Assembly (NCBI RefSeq): GCF_001983995.1
Contig: NZ_CP019450.1
Location: 3,472,001-3,536,000 of the forward strand
Source: Halioglobus japonicus
Lineage (GTDB): Bacteria > Pseudomonadota > Gammaproteobacteria > Pseudomonadales > Halieaceae
Direction: 5' to 3'
Length of the DNA stretch: 64,000 nt
A program made the translations under genes and the position numbers. Below, one piece after another: positions 1-8,608 of this stretch. How positions within the stretch are numbered: position 1 is the first letter of the stretch; each line of letters opens with the position of its first letter. The notes under the pieces are model-generated. The model was not told the origin of the DNA. It worked only from the letters and a program-made list of their open reading frames with translations, and made no database searches.

Positions 1-84
1 AGCCGCCCGCGCGGTATCGGTGTCGGGAAAGGTTGCCACCACCCGGGTGTGAAGTTCTTCTTCGAGCAGTGTGCCGTGGGTCAT
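1..84 (-). CDS. N-terminal fragment of an unidentified protein
   Basis: An ATG on the minus strand at 84 opens a reading frame that stays open to the window edge, giving 28 codons that begin MTHGTLLEEELHTRVVATFP. The fragment is too short to assign. It is divergent from the MFS gene at 275, so the 190-bp gap between them is a two-way promoter region. The start codon and open frame are seen directly; no function is claimed. Confidence 0.5.
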   Translation of the reverse strand, partial: MTHGTLLEEELHTRVVATFPDTDTARAA

Positions 85-176
85 TGCCTCACCTCACTCT
101 CGCCTATATTCGCCCGGCAGCACCGGGAGCCTCTGTACAGTATAGCCCCCGGACAGAACATGAACGCAGCCCGGGC

Positions 177-199
177 ATAGGATAGAGCTCCTGTCCTAT
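177..199. promoter_or_regulatory. Inverted repeat in divergent promoter region
   Basis: ATAGGA at 177-182 and TCCTAT at 194-199 form a perfect 6-bp inverted repeat about 75 bp upstream of the MFS start. The right arm overlaps the first bases of the CCTATACG motif at 195. It may be an operator for the transporter; the binding protein is unknown. Confidence 0.35.
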
Positions 200-210
200 A
201 CGCCCACTAG
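195..210 (+). promoter_or_regulatory. CCTATACG-type motif, copy 1
   Basis: The sequence CCTATACGCCCACTAG lies 65 bp upstream of the MFS transporter start. The first ten bases are identical to the copy at 38034, and the first eight to those at 3413-3425 (opposite strand) and 23556. The downstream AGGT half is poorly kept here. It is read as a candidate operator of a regulon shared across the catabolic supercluster. Confidence 0.45.
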
Positions 211-274
211 ACGCTCGCCCAACGCGACTCTAGACTCGTCACCAAACACCATAACAACACAGGGGATAACGTAC

Positions 275-1486
275 GTGGCTGACACTGGCTCAACGGCCCA
301 CACGCGCACCATTTTCGACGACTGGCGCTCCATCGCCGTGGCCATTTACATGGCGCTGGCAGGCTACACGGTCATGGTAGGAATTCCGGTGATCAGCACC
401 GCCTGGGTGGAGTTACTCGGCTTCACCGAAGTACAGGTCGGCAGGATTGCCGGCGCCGATCTGGGCGGCTTTTCCCTCGGCGCGGTGCTCATGGCACCGC
501 TGGTGGCCCGGGTCAACCGCCGGCTGCTGGTGCTCGGTGCCGCCGTGGTGGTGATTGCCGGCAATGCGTTGTGCACGGTGATGACCAGCTATGAGGAGAC
601 CCTGTGGCTGCGCGCCATTGCCGGGGCCGGCAGCGGGGCATTCACCGCCATTGCGGTGGCCACGCTGGCAGGCACCGCCAAACCCGCGCGCGCATTCAAC
701 CTGCTGTTGTTCGCCTTCGCCTTCTCCCAGGGCGGCGAGTTATGGCTGCTGCCGCAGCTGACGATGAACCAGATCTACCTGTTTTTCATCGGCACTTATG
801 TGGTCGGCCTGCTGCTGTTGCCCTGGCTGCCACCACGCCCGGTGGAAAAACGCCTGCAACTGGAGACCTATATCGACGACGATGGCCAGCCACTACACAA
901 CGCCATTGAAATTCCCCGCTCGGTGCCCTGGCTGGTGCTGGCGGCGGTACTCTTCACCTATCTCAATATCGGCGCCTACTGGACGTATATCGAACTGGCG
1001 AGCGTTGCCTCCGAGGCCGACCCCGACTGGGTGGGCCAGATGTTGGTCTACACCTCGGTGTTCTCGGTCATTGGCTGTGCCTGTGCCACCCTGATCAGCA
1101 ACCGCTTCGGTCTGGCGAGGCCGCTATTGGTCACCCTGGTTGCACAGGCCATTATCGTGGCCATGCTCGCCAACGGCATCAATAACATCAACGTGATGGT
1201 GAGCATGTTTGCCTTTAATTTCTGCTGGATATTTGTCGATGTGTACCAGTCGGCCACCATCGCCAATGTCGATCACACCGGCAAGTTCGCTGCGCTGATG
1301 CCTGGCGCCCAGGGCCTGGGGCAGATCATTGGCCCGAACATGGCCGCGTCGCTTCTCGCCGCCAATACGGGCTATGGCAGCGTGTTCATCATGTGTGCCA
1401 TCGCGTCACTGATTGCCTTCGCCATCTACCTGTTTATGTACGTGCGGCTGCGCCGGGCCATCCCGGCGCTGGCCGACGCATCATAA
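275..1486 (+). CDS. MFS transporter
   Basis: This 403-aa polytopic membrane protein has the twelve-helix, two-bundle pattern of the major facilitator superfamily and no N-terminal signal sequence. It resembles drug/metabolite and aromatic-acid type carriers, and the substrate cannot be read from sequence. The GTG start at 275 is preceded by AGGGGAT at 261-267. It sits upstream of, and converges with, the Tat flavoprotein at 1499-3358, so it may import or export a substrate of the amine/FAD-enzyme cluster. A second MFS gene (32320-33549) lies in another transcription unit of the same supercluster. Family assignment is firm; the role is inferred. Confidence 0.85.
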   Translation: MADTGSTAHTRTIFDDWRSIAVAIYMALAGYTVMVGIPVISTAWVELLGFTEVQVGRIAGADLGGFSLGAVLMAPLVARVNRRLLVLGAAVVVIAGNALCTVMTSYEETLWLRAIAGAGSGAFTAIAVATLAGTAKPARAFNLLLFAFAFSQGGELWLLPQLTMNQIYLFFIGTYVVGLLLLPWLPPRPVEKRLQLETYIDDDGQPLHNAIEIPRSVPWLVLAAVLFTYLNIGAYWTYIELASVASEADPDWVGQMLVYTSVFSVIGCACATLISNRFGLARPLLVTLVAQAIIVAMLANGINNINVMVSMFAFNFCWIFVDVYQSATIANVDHTGKFAALMPGAQGLGQIIGPNMAASLLAANTGYGSVFIMCAIASLIAFAIYLFMYVRLRRAIPALADAS

Positions 1487-1498
1487 CGACATCATTGT

Positions 1499-3358
1499 TC
1501 AGGCCGGCAGCTCACCCACGGCCCGGTAGGCCTGGTCGATGGCTGTATGGGTATAGGCCTCAGCACCGGCATCGGTATTGGCAATGGTGATATTGCCAAA
1601 GGGCTGACGCGCAATTTCGTGGGGCGCCTGCCCGGGTGCAAAGTCGTCATCCCACAAATCCATGTACTCGTAGGCATAGCCATGGGGCCAGCGATTAACG
1701 GTAATCGCCAGAATATCCTCGGTCACATCAAAGCCCGCTGGCCCTAGCAGGCCATCGAGTACCGTACGCACCTCTCGCTCGTAATCGGCAAATTCCAACT
1801 CTAGCATGCGCTGCCGGGAGCCTCGTAATTGTGCCTTGAGATCGTAGGCGTCATCAGGCGGCGACAGTGTACCCGAGAAGCCTAATACCACCGGCTCATC
1901 CTCGGCGGCGCCCTGGGTATAGCCGCCGGTATCGATACCGCGCCACACATACATATCGCCATGCATACGCCCGGGGCAGCGCGCCCCCTCAATACCGAGT
2001 TTTTCCAGCGGTTTACTTGAGCGAATCAACACATTGGTCATCAGCATGGGAATTTTCACCTGATACTTAAGCGCTTCTTGCTGGGCTTCCGAAAGCGCCG
2101 GGACCAGATATGGAATCATGCTGTGGTACGTCGCCATCACACAGTGCCTGGCCTGGACGCGCAATGCTTCACCGCGCTTAACGTAAGTCACGGCCACGCC
2201 ATCATCCTGATTCTGCACATTGGTGACCATGGCATTCAGGCGCAACCGCACAGGCGTTTCAGCACGATCCAACTTCGCATAGTCAAACCTGGCCATGGCG
2301 ACATTCTCTGCGGTTGCCTGCGGGCTCACCTCTGGAATCAGCCGCTGTACCATCAGGCGGGCAATACTGGCGTTGCCGTCAGGAAACATGGCCACCGGGT
2401 ATTGAAATGCTTCGCGGTTGAAGTCCCAGCCAACCATATTCCTGCCAGGCGCACCGGTGTCCATAGCTTCCGCCGCAGAAAGGGCCCGCAGTTCCACCCC
2501 CCAGGAGCTGTGCATGGTCGTGTCGAAAATACGCGTCACCTCCGGGCTAATGCCGCAATGCTTCTGCAGAAACTCCGGGTAACTGATGCTCTGCAGGAAT
2601 GCGTAGCGAGCCTCGTCATCCAGGTCCGGCAAAACGTTGGTGCGCTCCGTGTAGAGGCGGCGCAAATCGGCCCTGGCTTCATCACCGAGCGGCAATTCGT
2701 CGATACAGTCCAGTGAATCTCCCAGCGCCCAGCCCTCTAGGGTGTAGTTGGTAACAAGTTTGTTTTCGCCGAACGTCGCCTCATCAAACCAGGCCGCATC
2801 GCCATTCTGAGGGTGGTCGCCGTAGGCGAAAGTGCGTTCGCGCAGCAGTGCCTGCATGTCGATGCCCAGGCTTTCGATCATGCCGCGGGCAACCTCGCTG
2901 TAACTCCAGTGCTCCATATTCTGGGTGCCACCCAGCGCCAGGCGCATAGGCCCACCCTGATGAAACTCGTTGCGCCGGGCATGGCCGCCAAAATCGTCAT
3001 TGTTGTCCAACACCAGAATTCGCGCCTTGTCGCCAAAGCGCTGCCGATAGTAAAGCGCAGCTGCCAGTCCAGAGATGCCGGCGCCCACCACGATGAGGTC
3101 ATAGCGTTCCTCCAGCGTTTTGGCGGCACCCATACGCGCCCCATCACGCAACGCGTGGGCAAGTTCAAACGATCCGGGTGCCGAGCCGCGCATCCCGGTC
3201 AGGGTAGGTGGATAATCGCTATCGGTTGCCTGGCCGGCAAACGCCAGCGTTGAACCGCCGAGCGACGCACCCGCGGCGAGCATGCTTACCCCCTGAACGA
3301 AATCGCGCCGGGTAATCGGTCGATGCATACCTAATTGGCTGTCTGTTTTTTTCACCAC
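1499..3358 (-). CDS. Tat-exported FAD-dependent amine oxidase-like protein (spermidine dehydrogenase-like)
   Basis: The 619-aa protein begins with a twin-arginine signal (ITRRDFVQG, then a hydrophobic alanine-rich stretch ending LAFA near residue 41), so it is probably folded with its cofactor and exported to the periplasm. A Rossmann FAD-binding motif follows at about 88-116 (LIVVGAGISGLAAALYYRQR) with a downstream D-N-N-D-D-F-G-G-H. The layout and length match periplasmic flavin amine oxidases of the spermidine dehydrogenase type; the actual amine is unknown. Met11 is an alternative start that keeps the Tat motif. It is divergent from the FAD oxidoreductase at 3486 and shares the motif-bearing intergenic region with it. 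Confidence 0.75.
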   Translation of the reverse strand: MVKKTDSQLGMHRPITRRDFVQGVSMLAAGASLGGSTLAFAGQATDSDYPPTLTGMRGSAPGSFELAHALRDGARMGAAKTLEERYDLIVVGAGISGLAAALYYRQRFGDKARILVLDNNDDFGGHARRNEFHQGGPMRLALGGTQNMEHWSYSEVARGMIESLGIDMQALLRERTFAYGDHPQNGDAAWFDEATFGENKLVTNYTLEGWALGDSLDCIDELPLGDEARADLRRLYTERTNVLPDLDDEARYAFLQSISYPEFLQKHCGISPEVTRIFDTTMHSSWGVELRALSAAEAMDTGAPGRNMVGWDFNREAFQYPVAMFPDGNASIARLMVQRLIPEVSPQATAENVAMARFDYAKLDRAETPVRLRLNAMVTNVQNQDDGVAVTYVKRGEALRVQARHCVMATYHSMIPYLVPALSEAQQEALKYQVKIPMLMTNVLIRSSKPLEKLGIEGARCPGRMHGDMYVWRGIDTGGYTQGAAEDEPVVLGFSGTLSPPDDAYDLKAQLRGSRQRMLELEFADYEREVRTVLDGLLGPAGFDVTEDILAITVNRWPHGYAYEYMDLWDDDFAPGQAPHEIARQPFGNITIANTDAGAEAYTHTAIDQAYRAVGELPA

Positions 3359-3404
3359 TCGCTCCTGCAGACGACAAGGCCTTATGATTGCGCGTTGACC
3401 GTAC

Positions 3405-3427
3405 GCGTACCTCCTGACGTATAGGCG
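3405..3427 (-). promoter_or_regulatory. CCTATACG-type motif, copy 2
   Basis: On the minus strand the core reads CCTATACGTCAGG (3413-3425), followed by AGGTACG. The 13-base core is identical to that of copy 23556-23571. It sits between the divergent starts of the Tat flavoprotein (3358) and the FAD oxidoreductase (3486), where it could control both. Confidence 0.5.
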
Positions 3428-3485
3428 ATGATCACGGCGCGGGCTTTTCCCGTTATCATGCCGTCAATCAACCAAGGACATCAAT

Positions 3486-5078
3486 ATGCCCAGATCATTC
3501 GATGCTGTCATCGTCGGCGGAGGACACAACGGTCTCACCACAGCCAACTACCTGGCCATGGGGGGCATGCGGGTGTGCGTGCTGGAGCAGCGCGATGTCG
3601 TCGGCGGCGCGGCCGTCAGCGAAGAGTTTCACCCAGGGTATCGCAATTCACTGGCCTCCTACGTGGTCAGCCTGCTGCGCCCGGAGGTGGTGCGCGATCT
3701 GGAATTGGAACGCTATGGTTACCAGCCTATCCTGCTGGAAAACTCTCTCTATCTCGACTCTGCCGGCGACTACCTGTTGCTCAATGGCGATGAACAACAC
3801 GATCGCGCTGAGTACCAGCGCTTTTCCGATGTTGATTACGACGCCATGGAAGCCTTCGAGGAAAGCATCGATACCGTGGGCGGCCTACTCGCCAAGCAGT
3901 GGTTGAAAACACCGCCCAAAATCCATGGCGGCGGCCTGGGCGATTTGCTGGAGGCGCTTAAACTCGGGCTGGATGCCTATCGCCTCAGCGAAAATGAGCG
4001 CTGGCGCCTACTACAGTTCTTTATCGGTGCCCCCCAGAGCATTATCGACCGCTGGTTTGAGAGCCCCAAGGTAAAAGCGATGGTGGCAGCGCATATCATG
4101 CCGGCCAACTACGCCCCCCTCACCCAGCCGGGCGCGAGCCTGGCCATGCTCCACCACGCCGTCGGCGAGATCGCTGGACGCAAAGGCGCATGGGGTATTG
4201 TGCGCGGCGGCATGGGCGCGATTACCCAGGCCATGGCAGCCTCGGCCCGGGACAAGGGCGTTGAGATTCGCACCGGGGCAGCGGTTGAGAAAATACTCGT
4301 TGAAAACGGCGGCGCATGCGGAGTGCTGCTAGCCGATGGCGAGCGGATCAACGCCCCGGTCATCGCCGCTAATACCGACCCCAAACGCACGTTCCTCACA
4401 CTGCTCGGTGAGGAGCACCTGCCAGACAGCTTCGGTCGCGATATAAAAGCGTTCCGCCAGGAATCGGCCTCACTGAGGATGAACCTTGCGCTGCGGGGCT
4501 TGCCGGAATTTGCCGCGCTGCCAGGCAGCGATGCCGGCCCGCAACATCGCGCCAGCATTACCCTGATCGAAAGCATGGAGCACCTGGACCAGGCGTATCG
4601 TTCATCCCGCGCGGGGATTCCCGCCGATCCCCCGATCATCGAGGCCATTATCCCCAGCACCATGGATGACAGTCTCACCGATGCGCCGGGCACCCATGTC
4701 ATGAGCCTGCTGTGCAAATACATGCCCTATGATCTAGCTGACGGCGCCCACTGGGATGATCGCAAGCCACAGGTGGTAAAGGCCATTCTCGATCATGTAA
4801 CGAAGTTCATTCCAAACCTGCCGGATATCCTGGTCGCCAGCCAGTGCCTGACACCCCTGGACCTGGAACGCACTTTTGGCATGACCCGCGGCGACATCTG
4901 CCACGGCCGCCTGGAACCGGATCAGCTCTACAGCGCCCGTCCCCACCCTCAGGCAGCCCAGTACGCCACGCCAATGCCGGGACTATACCTGTGTGGTTCA
5001 GGTGCTCATCCAGGCGGTGGGGTCACCGGTGCGCCGGGGCACAATGCCGCCCAACGGATTCTTCGCGATCGCCGCTAA
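3486..5078 (+). CDS. Phytoene-dehydrogenase-like (PYROXD2-type) FAD oxidoreductase
   Basis: The 530-aa protein starts almost directly with the dinucleotide-binding motif (AVIVGGGHNGLTTANYLA, residues 6-23) and the GGAAV loop. It ends with the family signature LYLCGSGAHPGGGV, which closes the FAD site. It has no signal peptide and no membrane segment, so it is expected to be cytoplasmic. The family includes carotenoid desaturases, but this subgroup (human PYROXD2 and many bacterial homologues) has no settled substrate, and no carotenoid genes lie nearby. Three paralogues are in this window (18486, 34800, 36416). It converges with the sodium symporter, with 11 bp between their stop codons. Confidence 0.82.
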   Translation: MPRSFDAVIVGGGHNGLTTANYLAMGGMRVCVLEQRDVVGGAAVSEEFHPGYRNSLASYVVSLLRPEVVRDLELERYGYQPILLENSLYLDSAGDYLLLNGDEQHDRAEYQRFSDVDYDAMEAFEESIDTVGGLLAKQWLKTPPKIHGGGLGDLLEALKLGLDAYRLSENERWRLLQFFIGAPQSIIDRWFESPKVKAMVAAHIMPANYAPLTQPGASLAMLHHAVGEIAGRKGAWGIVRGGMGAITQAMAASARDKGVEIRTGAAVEKILVENGGACGVLLADGERINAPVIAANTDPKRTFLTLLGEEHLPDSFGRDIKAFRQESASLRMNLALRGLPEFAALPGSDAGPQHRASITLIESMEHLDQAYRSSRAGIPADPPIIEAIIPSTMDDSLTDAPGTHVMSLLCKYMPYDLADGAHWDDRKPQVVKAILDHVTKFIPNLPDILVASQCLTPLDLERTFGMTRGDICHGRLEPDQLYSARPHPQAAQYATPMPGLYLCGSGAHPGGGVTGAPGHNAAQRILRDRR

Positions 5079-5089
5079 CCAGCCGACGG

Positions 5090-6784
5090 TTAATCAGACA
5101 ATGGGCGGTAGCGGCGCCACACCACCCAGGTGCTGACCAGCCCAAGCGGAATGAACAGGATTGCCGGGCCAAAGGCGAACAGGGCCTCTGCGCCCGCAAA
5201 ATCTATGCCGCCATCCGCTGCCAGTTCGCCGGCACCGCGCTGATAAGGCAAGACATAGCCGTACAGCAGCACAAATGGCATGAGCAGGCCGTACAGCACC
5301 AGCAGGACAGGTGCGATCAGTGTGGTGCGCAGCTTCGCCGCATCGCGGTCCTCGGCCGGCGTCTCATGCAGGCGTTGCCGATACGCCGCCTCAACCTCAC
5401 TCACTTCACCGCGCCGCGACACCAACACGATTGTGACAACACTGGCGATCACACCGAGCACCGCCGGGTCAAAATAACTGGGCAACGAGATCCAGCCGAA
5501 GTACACCAGCGCCGCGGGAACCACATTACCAAAGAACCCGGCGATAATGCCCCAGTAGGCCGCATCCGCAGTGATTCGCTTGCTCCAGATACTCATAAAA
5601 CCGACCGGACCCCAGGCGGAGGCGAACACCGTACCGATAAACAAGGTGATCCAGAAAACATTGGGCGGCACCACAAAACTGGCCACCAGAACCACAACAC
5701 CTGTGGCCAACACCGCGAGCCGTGTTTTGCCGAGTGTCAGGCCACCGCTGCTACGCGGCACATCATTACTGACACTGAATCCCACCAGCGACAAAAACGT
5801 CGACGCCGAAGACAGTGCCGCCGCAATAATGCCCGCCAGCAGCAAAGCGCCGAGTAACTCCGGCACAAGGTTTTTCGCCGCCCAGAGAATCACGGTTTCA
5901 GACGGTGTGATATCCGGTTTGGCGAGATTGATAAAGCCACCGGCAGCGTACACCAGCAGTTGAATGAGAATCACCGCAAAGCAGGCGTATATGGCCGAAC
6001 GCACCACCACGTGTTCATCCCGCGCCATAAGGTGCCGACTCGCCTGCCAGGGGCTCACCGCATACACCACCCCCCAAGCCGCATCGATCACCACCACCCA
6101 GATAAAGAAATCCAGTGCCGTGGGCCAGCCTGTCCCGGGCCCGATAGTGCCGTGCCAGGCCGTCAGGTCGGGTTTGATTTGCTCGGCGGTAAGCGTCTCT
6201 ACCGCCGTGGCCACGCCGCCAAACTGCTCCATCAGCACATACACAAAGGCAACGGTGGCACCCAAAAACAACAGAAACATCAGGGTGTCAGTGATAATGA
6301 CGCCGCGGCTGCCCGCATACAGCGTGAAGGCGGTATAGCTCAGCCACGCCAGTACCAGGCTTTCGTAGTAGCTCAGGGCGGTGAGATCCGACAATAGAAT
6401 CGCCGCTCCCTGGGTGACCACCAACAGGTAGCCGCCCAGGCCGAGAATAATCGTAATACCGGCCACCTGCTGCACACGCCGGCTGTTAAAGCGCTGGCCG
6501 AAAAAATCTGCCACTGTGGGGGCGCGACTGCGGCGCAAAAAGGTCCCAAACAGCAGCGCGCCGTACACATACCCCGCCACAGCAATACCGGGCAGCAGAA
6601 TGTAGGGACCCAATTGGCCGTCGTAGGTAAAGCCTGCCTCACCAAGGAAAATTGTGGTGCTGAAGACACTGGCGACCAGTGTGCCCACGATAAGCAGTGT
6701 GGGCGCGCGGCGCCCGGCCACAAAGTAGTCATCCAGGGCCCGGACCTTGCGGCCACTGTAACCACCGACAACAACAAAGATCAC
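5090..6784 (-). CDS. Sodium:solute symporter family protein
   Basis: This SSS-family protein of 564 aa or slightly more has about thirteen hydrophobic helices and the conserved YSGRKVRALDDYFVAGRR segment after helix 1. The first regular start codon in frame is GTG at 6784, but that cuts the first helix in half. Twelve more codons upstream (IDLYTATIAISV) complete it and begin with ATC at 6820, seven bases after a good AGGAGA ribosome-binding site. The true start is therefore probably 6820, using a non-standard ATC or a misread ATG. It is divergent from the aldehyde dehydrogenase at 7028. The likely job is sodium-driven uptake of an organic substrate of the cluster; which one is unknown. Confidence 0.85.
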   Translation of the reverse strand: MIFVVVGGYSGRKVRALDDYFVAGRRAPTLLIVGTLVASVFSTTIFLGEAGFTYDGQLGPYILLPGIAVAGYVYGALLFGTFLRRSRAPTVADFFGQRFNSRRVQQVAGITIILGLGGYLLVVTQGAAILLSDLTALSYYESLVLAWLSYTAFTLYAGSRGVIITDTLMFLLFLGATVAFVYVLMEQFGGVATAVETLTAEQIKPDLTAWHGTIGPGTGWPTALDFFIWVVVIDAAWGVVYAVSPWQASRHLMARDEHVVVRSAIYACFAVILIQLLVYAAGGFINLAKPDITPSETVILWAAKNLVPELLGALLLAGIIAAALSSASTFLSLVGFSVSNDVPRSSGGLTLGKTRLAVLATGVVVLVASFVVPPNVFWITLFIGTVFASAWGPVGFMSIWSKRITADAAYWGIIAGFFGNVVPAALVYFGWISLPSYFDPAVLGVIASVVTIVLVSRRGEVSEVEAAYRQRLHETPAEDRDAAKLRTTLIAPVLLVLYGLLMPFVLLYGYVLPYQRGAGELAADGGIDFAGAEALFAFGPAILFIPLGLVSTWVVWRRYRPLSD

Positions 6785-6868
6785 AACACTTATGGCAATA
6801 GTGGCAGTGTATAAGTCGATGGGAGCGTCTCCTGTTCGCGCGTTGGCTGTCGTTATTATGCGCCTGGG

Positions 6869-6885
6869 CTACCTCGCCGATTAGG
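6869..6885 (-). promoter_or_regulatory. CCTATACG-type motif, copy 3 (variant)
   Basis: The minus strand reads CCTAATCGGCGAGGTAG. Its last ten bases, GGCGAGGTAG, are identical to the copy upstream of the TonB receptor (30163-30178), while the left half is altered and one base longer. It lies between the divergent symporter and aldehyde dehydrogenase genes. Confidence 0.42.
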
Positions 6886-7027
6886 CTAAACTACAGACTG
6901 CCACGAGCGCGCGCCAGCCACTTCCGTGCCTATCGGTTCGCAAGACAGTATGCCCCCGAAATCATAGGGTGGCTAACCAGACTGGCCCCTCGGCCACCCG
7001 ACTCATTGGATCCCACAGGAATCAACC

Positions 7028-8521
7028 GTGACAGAGAAAACCCTAGCAGACTGGCAGCAGGCCGCTGCCGACATTCGTATCGACGGGCGCGCCTTCATCA
7101 ACGGCCGTCGCGTGGATGCCGCCTCCGGCCAGACCCGCACCACCTATAACCCCGCCACCGGCCAGGCTCTGGCGGAGGTGGCCAATTGCGCTCCCGCCGA
7201 TGCCGATGAAGCCGTGCGCATAGCGCGGGAAACCTTCGAGCAGGGTACGTGGGCAGGCATGCCCGCGGCAGAGCGCAAAATGGTACTGGTGCGCTGGGCG
7301 GAGTTGATCGAGCAACACGCCGACGAACTGGCGTTACTGGAGACACTCGATGTAGGTAAGCCGATTGCCGATACGGTGAACGTGGATGTGCCCTCCTCCG
7401 TGCGCACCATCCGCTGGACCGGTGAAGCCATCGACAAGGTGTACGACCAGATCTCACCCACTCGCGACAACTGTATGGGCCTGATCACCCGCCTGCCCCT
7501 GGGCGTGGTCGCAGCGATCGTACCCTGGAACTTCCCCCTGTCCACAACGGCCTGGAAGTTGGCCCCGGCGCTGGCCACCGGCAATTCGGTCATCCTGAAG
7601 CCCGCGTCCAACACGCCGCTGACCGCGCTGCGTATTGCCGACCTAGCCACCCAGGCGGGGCTGCCCGACGGCGTGCTGCACGTATTACCGGGGCCCGGCG
7701 GCAGCCTGGGCGAGCATATTGCCACGCACATGGGTATCGACGGCCTGACATTTACCGGCTCCACCCCCGTGGGCAAGCAGCTCATGGTGTACTCGGGGCA
7801 ATCCAATTTGAAGCGCGTATTCCTGGAATTGGGCGGCAAGAGCCCCAACATTGTGTTCCCGGATGCTGACATCGACAAAGCCGCGAGCGCCGCTGCCTTG
7901 GCGGTCTACTACAACGGCGGCCAGACCTGTACTGCCGGCACCCGGCTGATTGTGCACGAATCAATCCACGATACCTTTATTGAGAAAGTCATCGAAGCTG
8001 CCAGTGGCTGGGCGCCCGGCAACCCCCTGGACCCCGCCACCGCGATGGGCCCAATGGTGGACAAAGGCCAGTGCGATACCGTGGCCGAGTATGTGGCGAT
8101 TGGCCGCGATGAGGGCGCCAAACTGGTCGCCGGCGGCGGTACGGTGATGGAAGACACCGGCGGTCATTATCACGAGCCGACGATCTTCGCCGGCGTAAAC
8201 AACCAGATGCGGATTGCGCAGGAAGAAATTTTCGGCCCCGTACTGGCAGTCATACCCTTCAGCACCGAAAGTGAGGCGGTAGCCATCGCCAACGATTCGA
8301 TCTACGGGCTGGCCGGCGCCGTGTGGAGCCAGAATATCAATACGGCACACCGCGTGGCAGAGCAGGTGCGCGTGGGCACCATGGGCATTAACAATTACTT
8401 TGGCGGCGACATTACAGTGCCCTTCGGCGGCTTCAAGGAGAGCGGCAATGGCCGCGACAAGTCCATGCATGCCTTCGACGATTACACCGAGCTCAAGACA
8501 ACCTGGCTTGAATTCGATTAG
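7028..8521 (+). CDS. NAD(P)-dependent aldehyde dehydrogenase (PuuC/betaine-aldehyde type)
   Basis: This full-length 497-aa aldehyde dehydrogenase has catalytic Cys301 in GGQTCTAGT, general base Glu267 in FLELGGKSPN, and the C-terminal PFGGFKESGNGRD. The PWNFPLSTTAWKLAPAL segment binds the cofactor. Closest in style are gamma-glutamyl-aminobutyraldehyde and betaine-aldehyde dehydrogenases, which fits oxidation of aldehydes released by the amine-oxidising flavoenzymes nearby. The GTG start at 7028 follows ACAGGAAT. The DMGDH-like gene follows on the same strand after 87 bp that contain a hairpin, so the two are probably co-transcribed. Confidence 0.88.
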   Translation: MTEKTLADWQQAAADIRIDGRAFINGRRVDAASGQTRTTYNPATGQALAEVANCAPADADEAVRIARETFEQGTWAGMPAAERKMVLVRWAELIEQHADELALLETLDVGKPIADTVNVDVPSSVRTIRWTGEAIDKVYDQISPTRDNCMGLITRLPLGVVAAIVPWNFPLSTTAWKLAPALATGNSVILKPASNTPLTALRIADLATQAGLPDGVLHVLPGPGGSLGEHIATHMGIDGLTFTGSTPVGKQLMVYSGQSNLKRVFLELGGKSPNIVFPDADIDKAASAAALAVYYNGGQTCTAGTRLIVHESIHDTFIEKVIEAASGWAPGNPLDPATAMGPMVDKGQCDTVAEYVAIGRDEGAKLVAGGGTVMEDTGGHYHEPTIFAGVNNQMRIAQEEIFGPVLAVIPFSTESEAVAIANDSIYGLAGAVWSQNINTAHRVAEQVRVGTMGINNYFGGDITVPFGGFKESGNGRDKSMHAFDDYTELKTTWLEFD

Positions 8522-8538
8522 GCCGGGATGAAAGCCAA

Positions 8539-8569
8539 AGTATTTGTCCGGGCAATCCCGATAAATACT
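8539..8569. promoter_or_regulatory. Intercistronic hairpin between aldehyde dehydrogenase and DMGDH-like genes
   Basis: AGTATTT (8539-8545) pairs perfectly with AAATACT (8563-8569), and inside it CGGG (8549-8552) pairs with CCCG (8557-8560) around a CAAT loop. No T run follows, so a simple intrinsic terminator is unlikely. It could be an RNA-processing or stability element that sets different levels for the two genes. Confidence 0.4.
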
Positions 8570-8608
8570 GGTACGATGACTGATATTTTTCACCACAGGA
8601 AACCCTGA

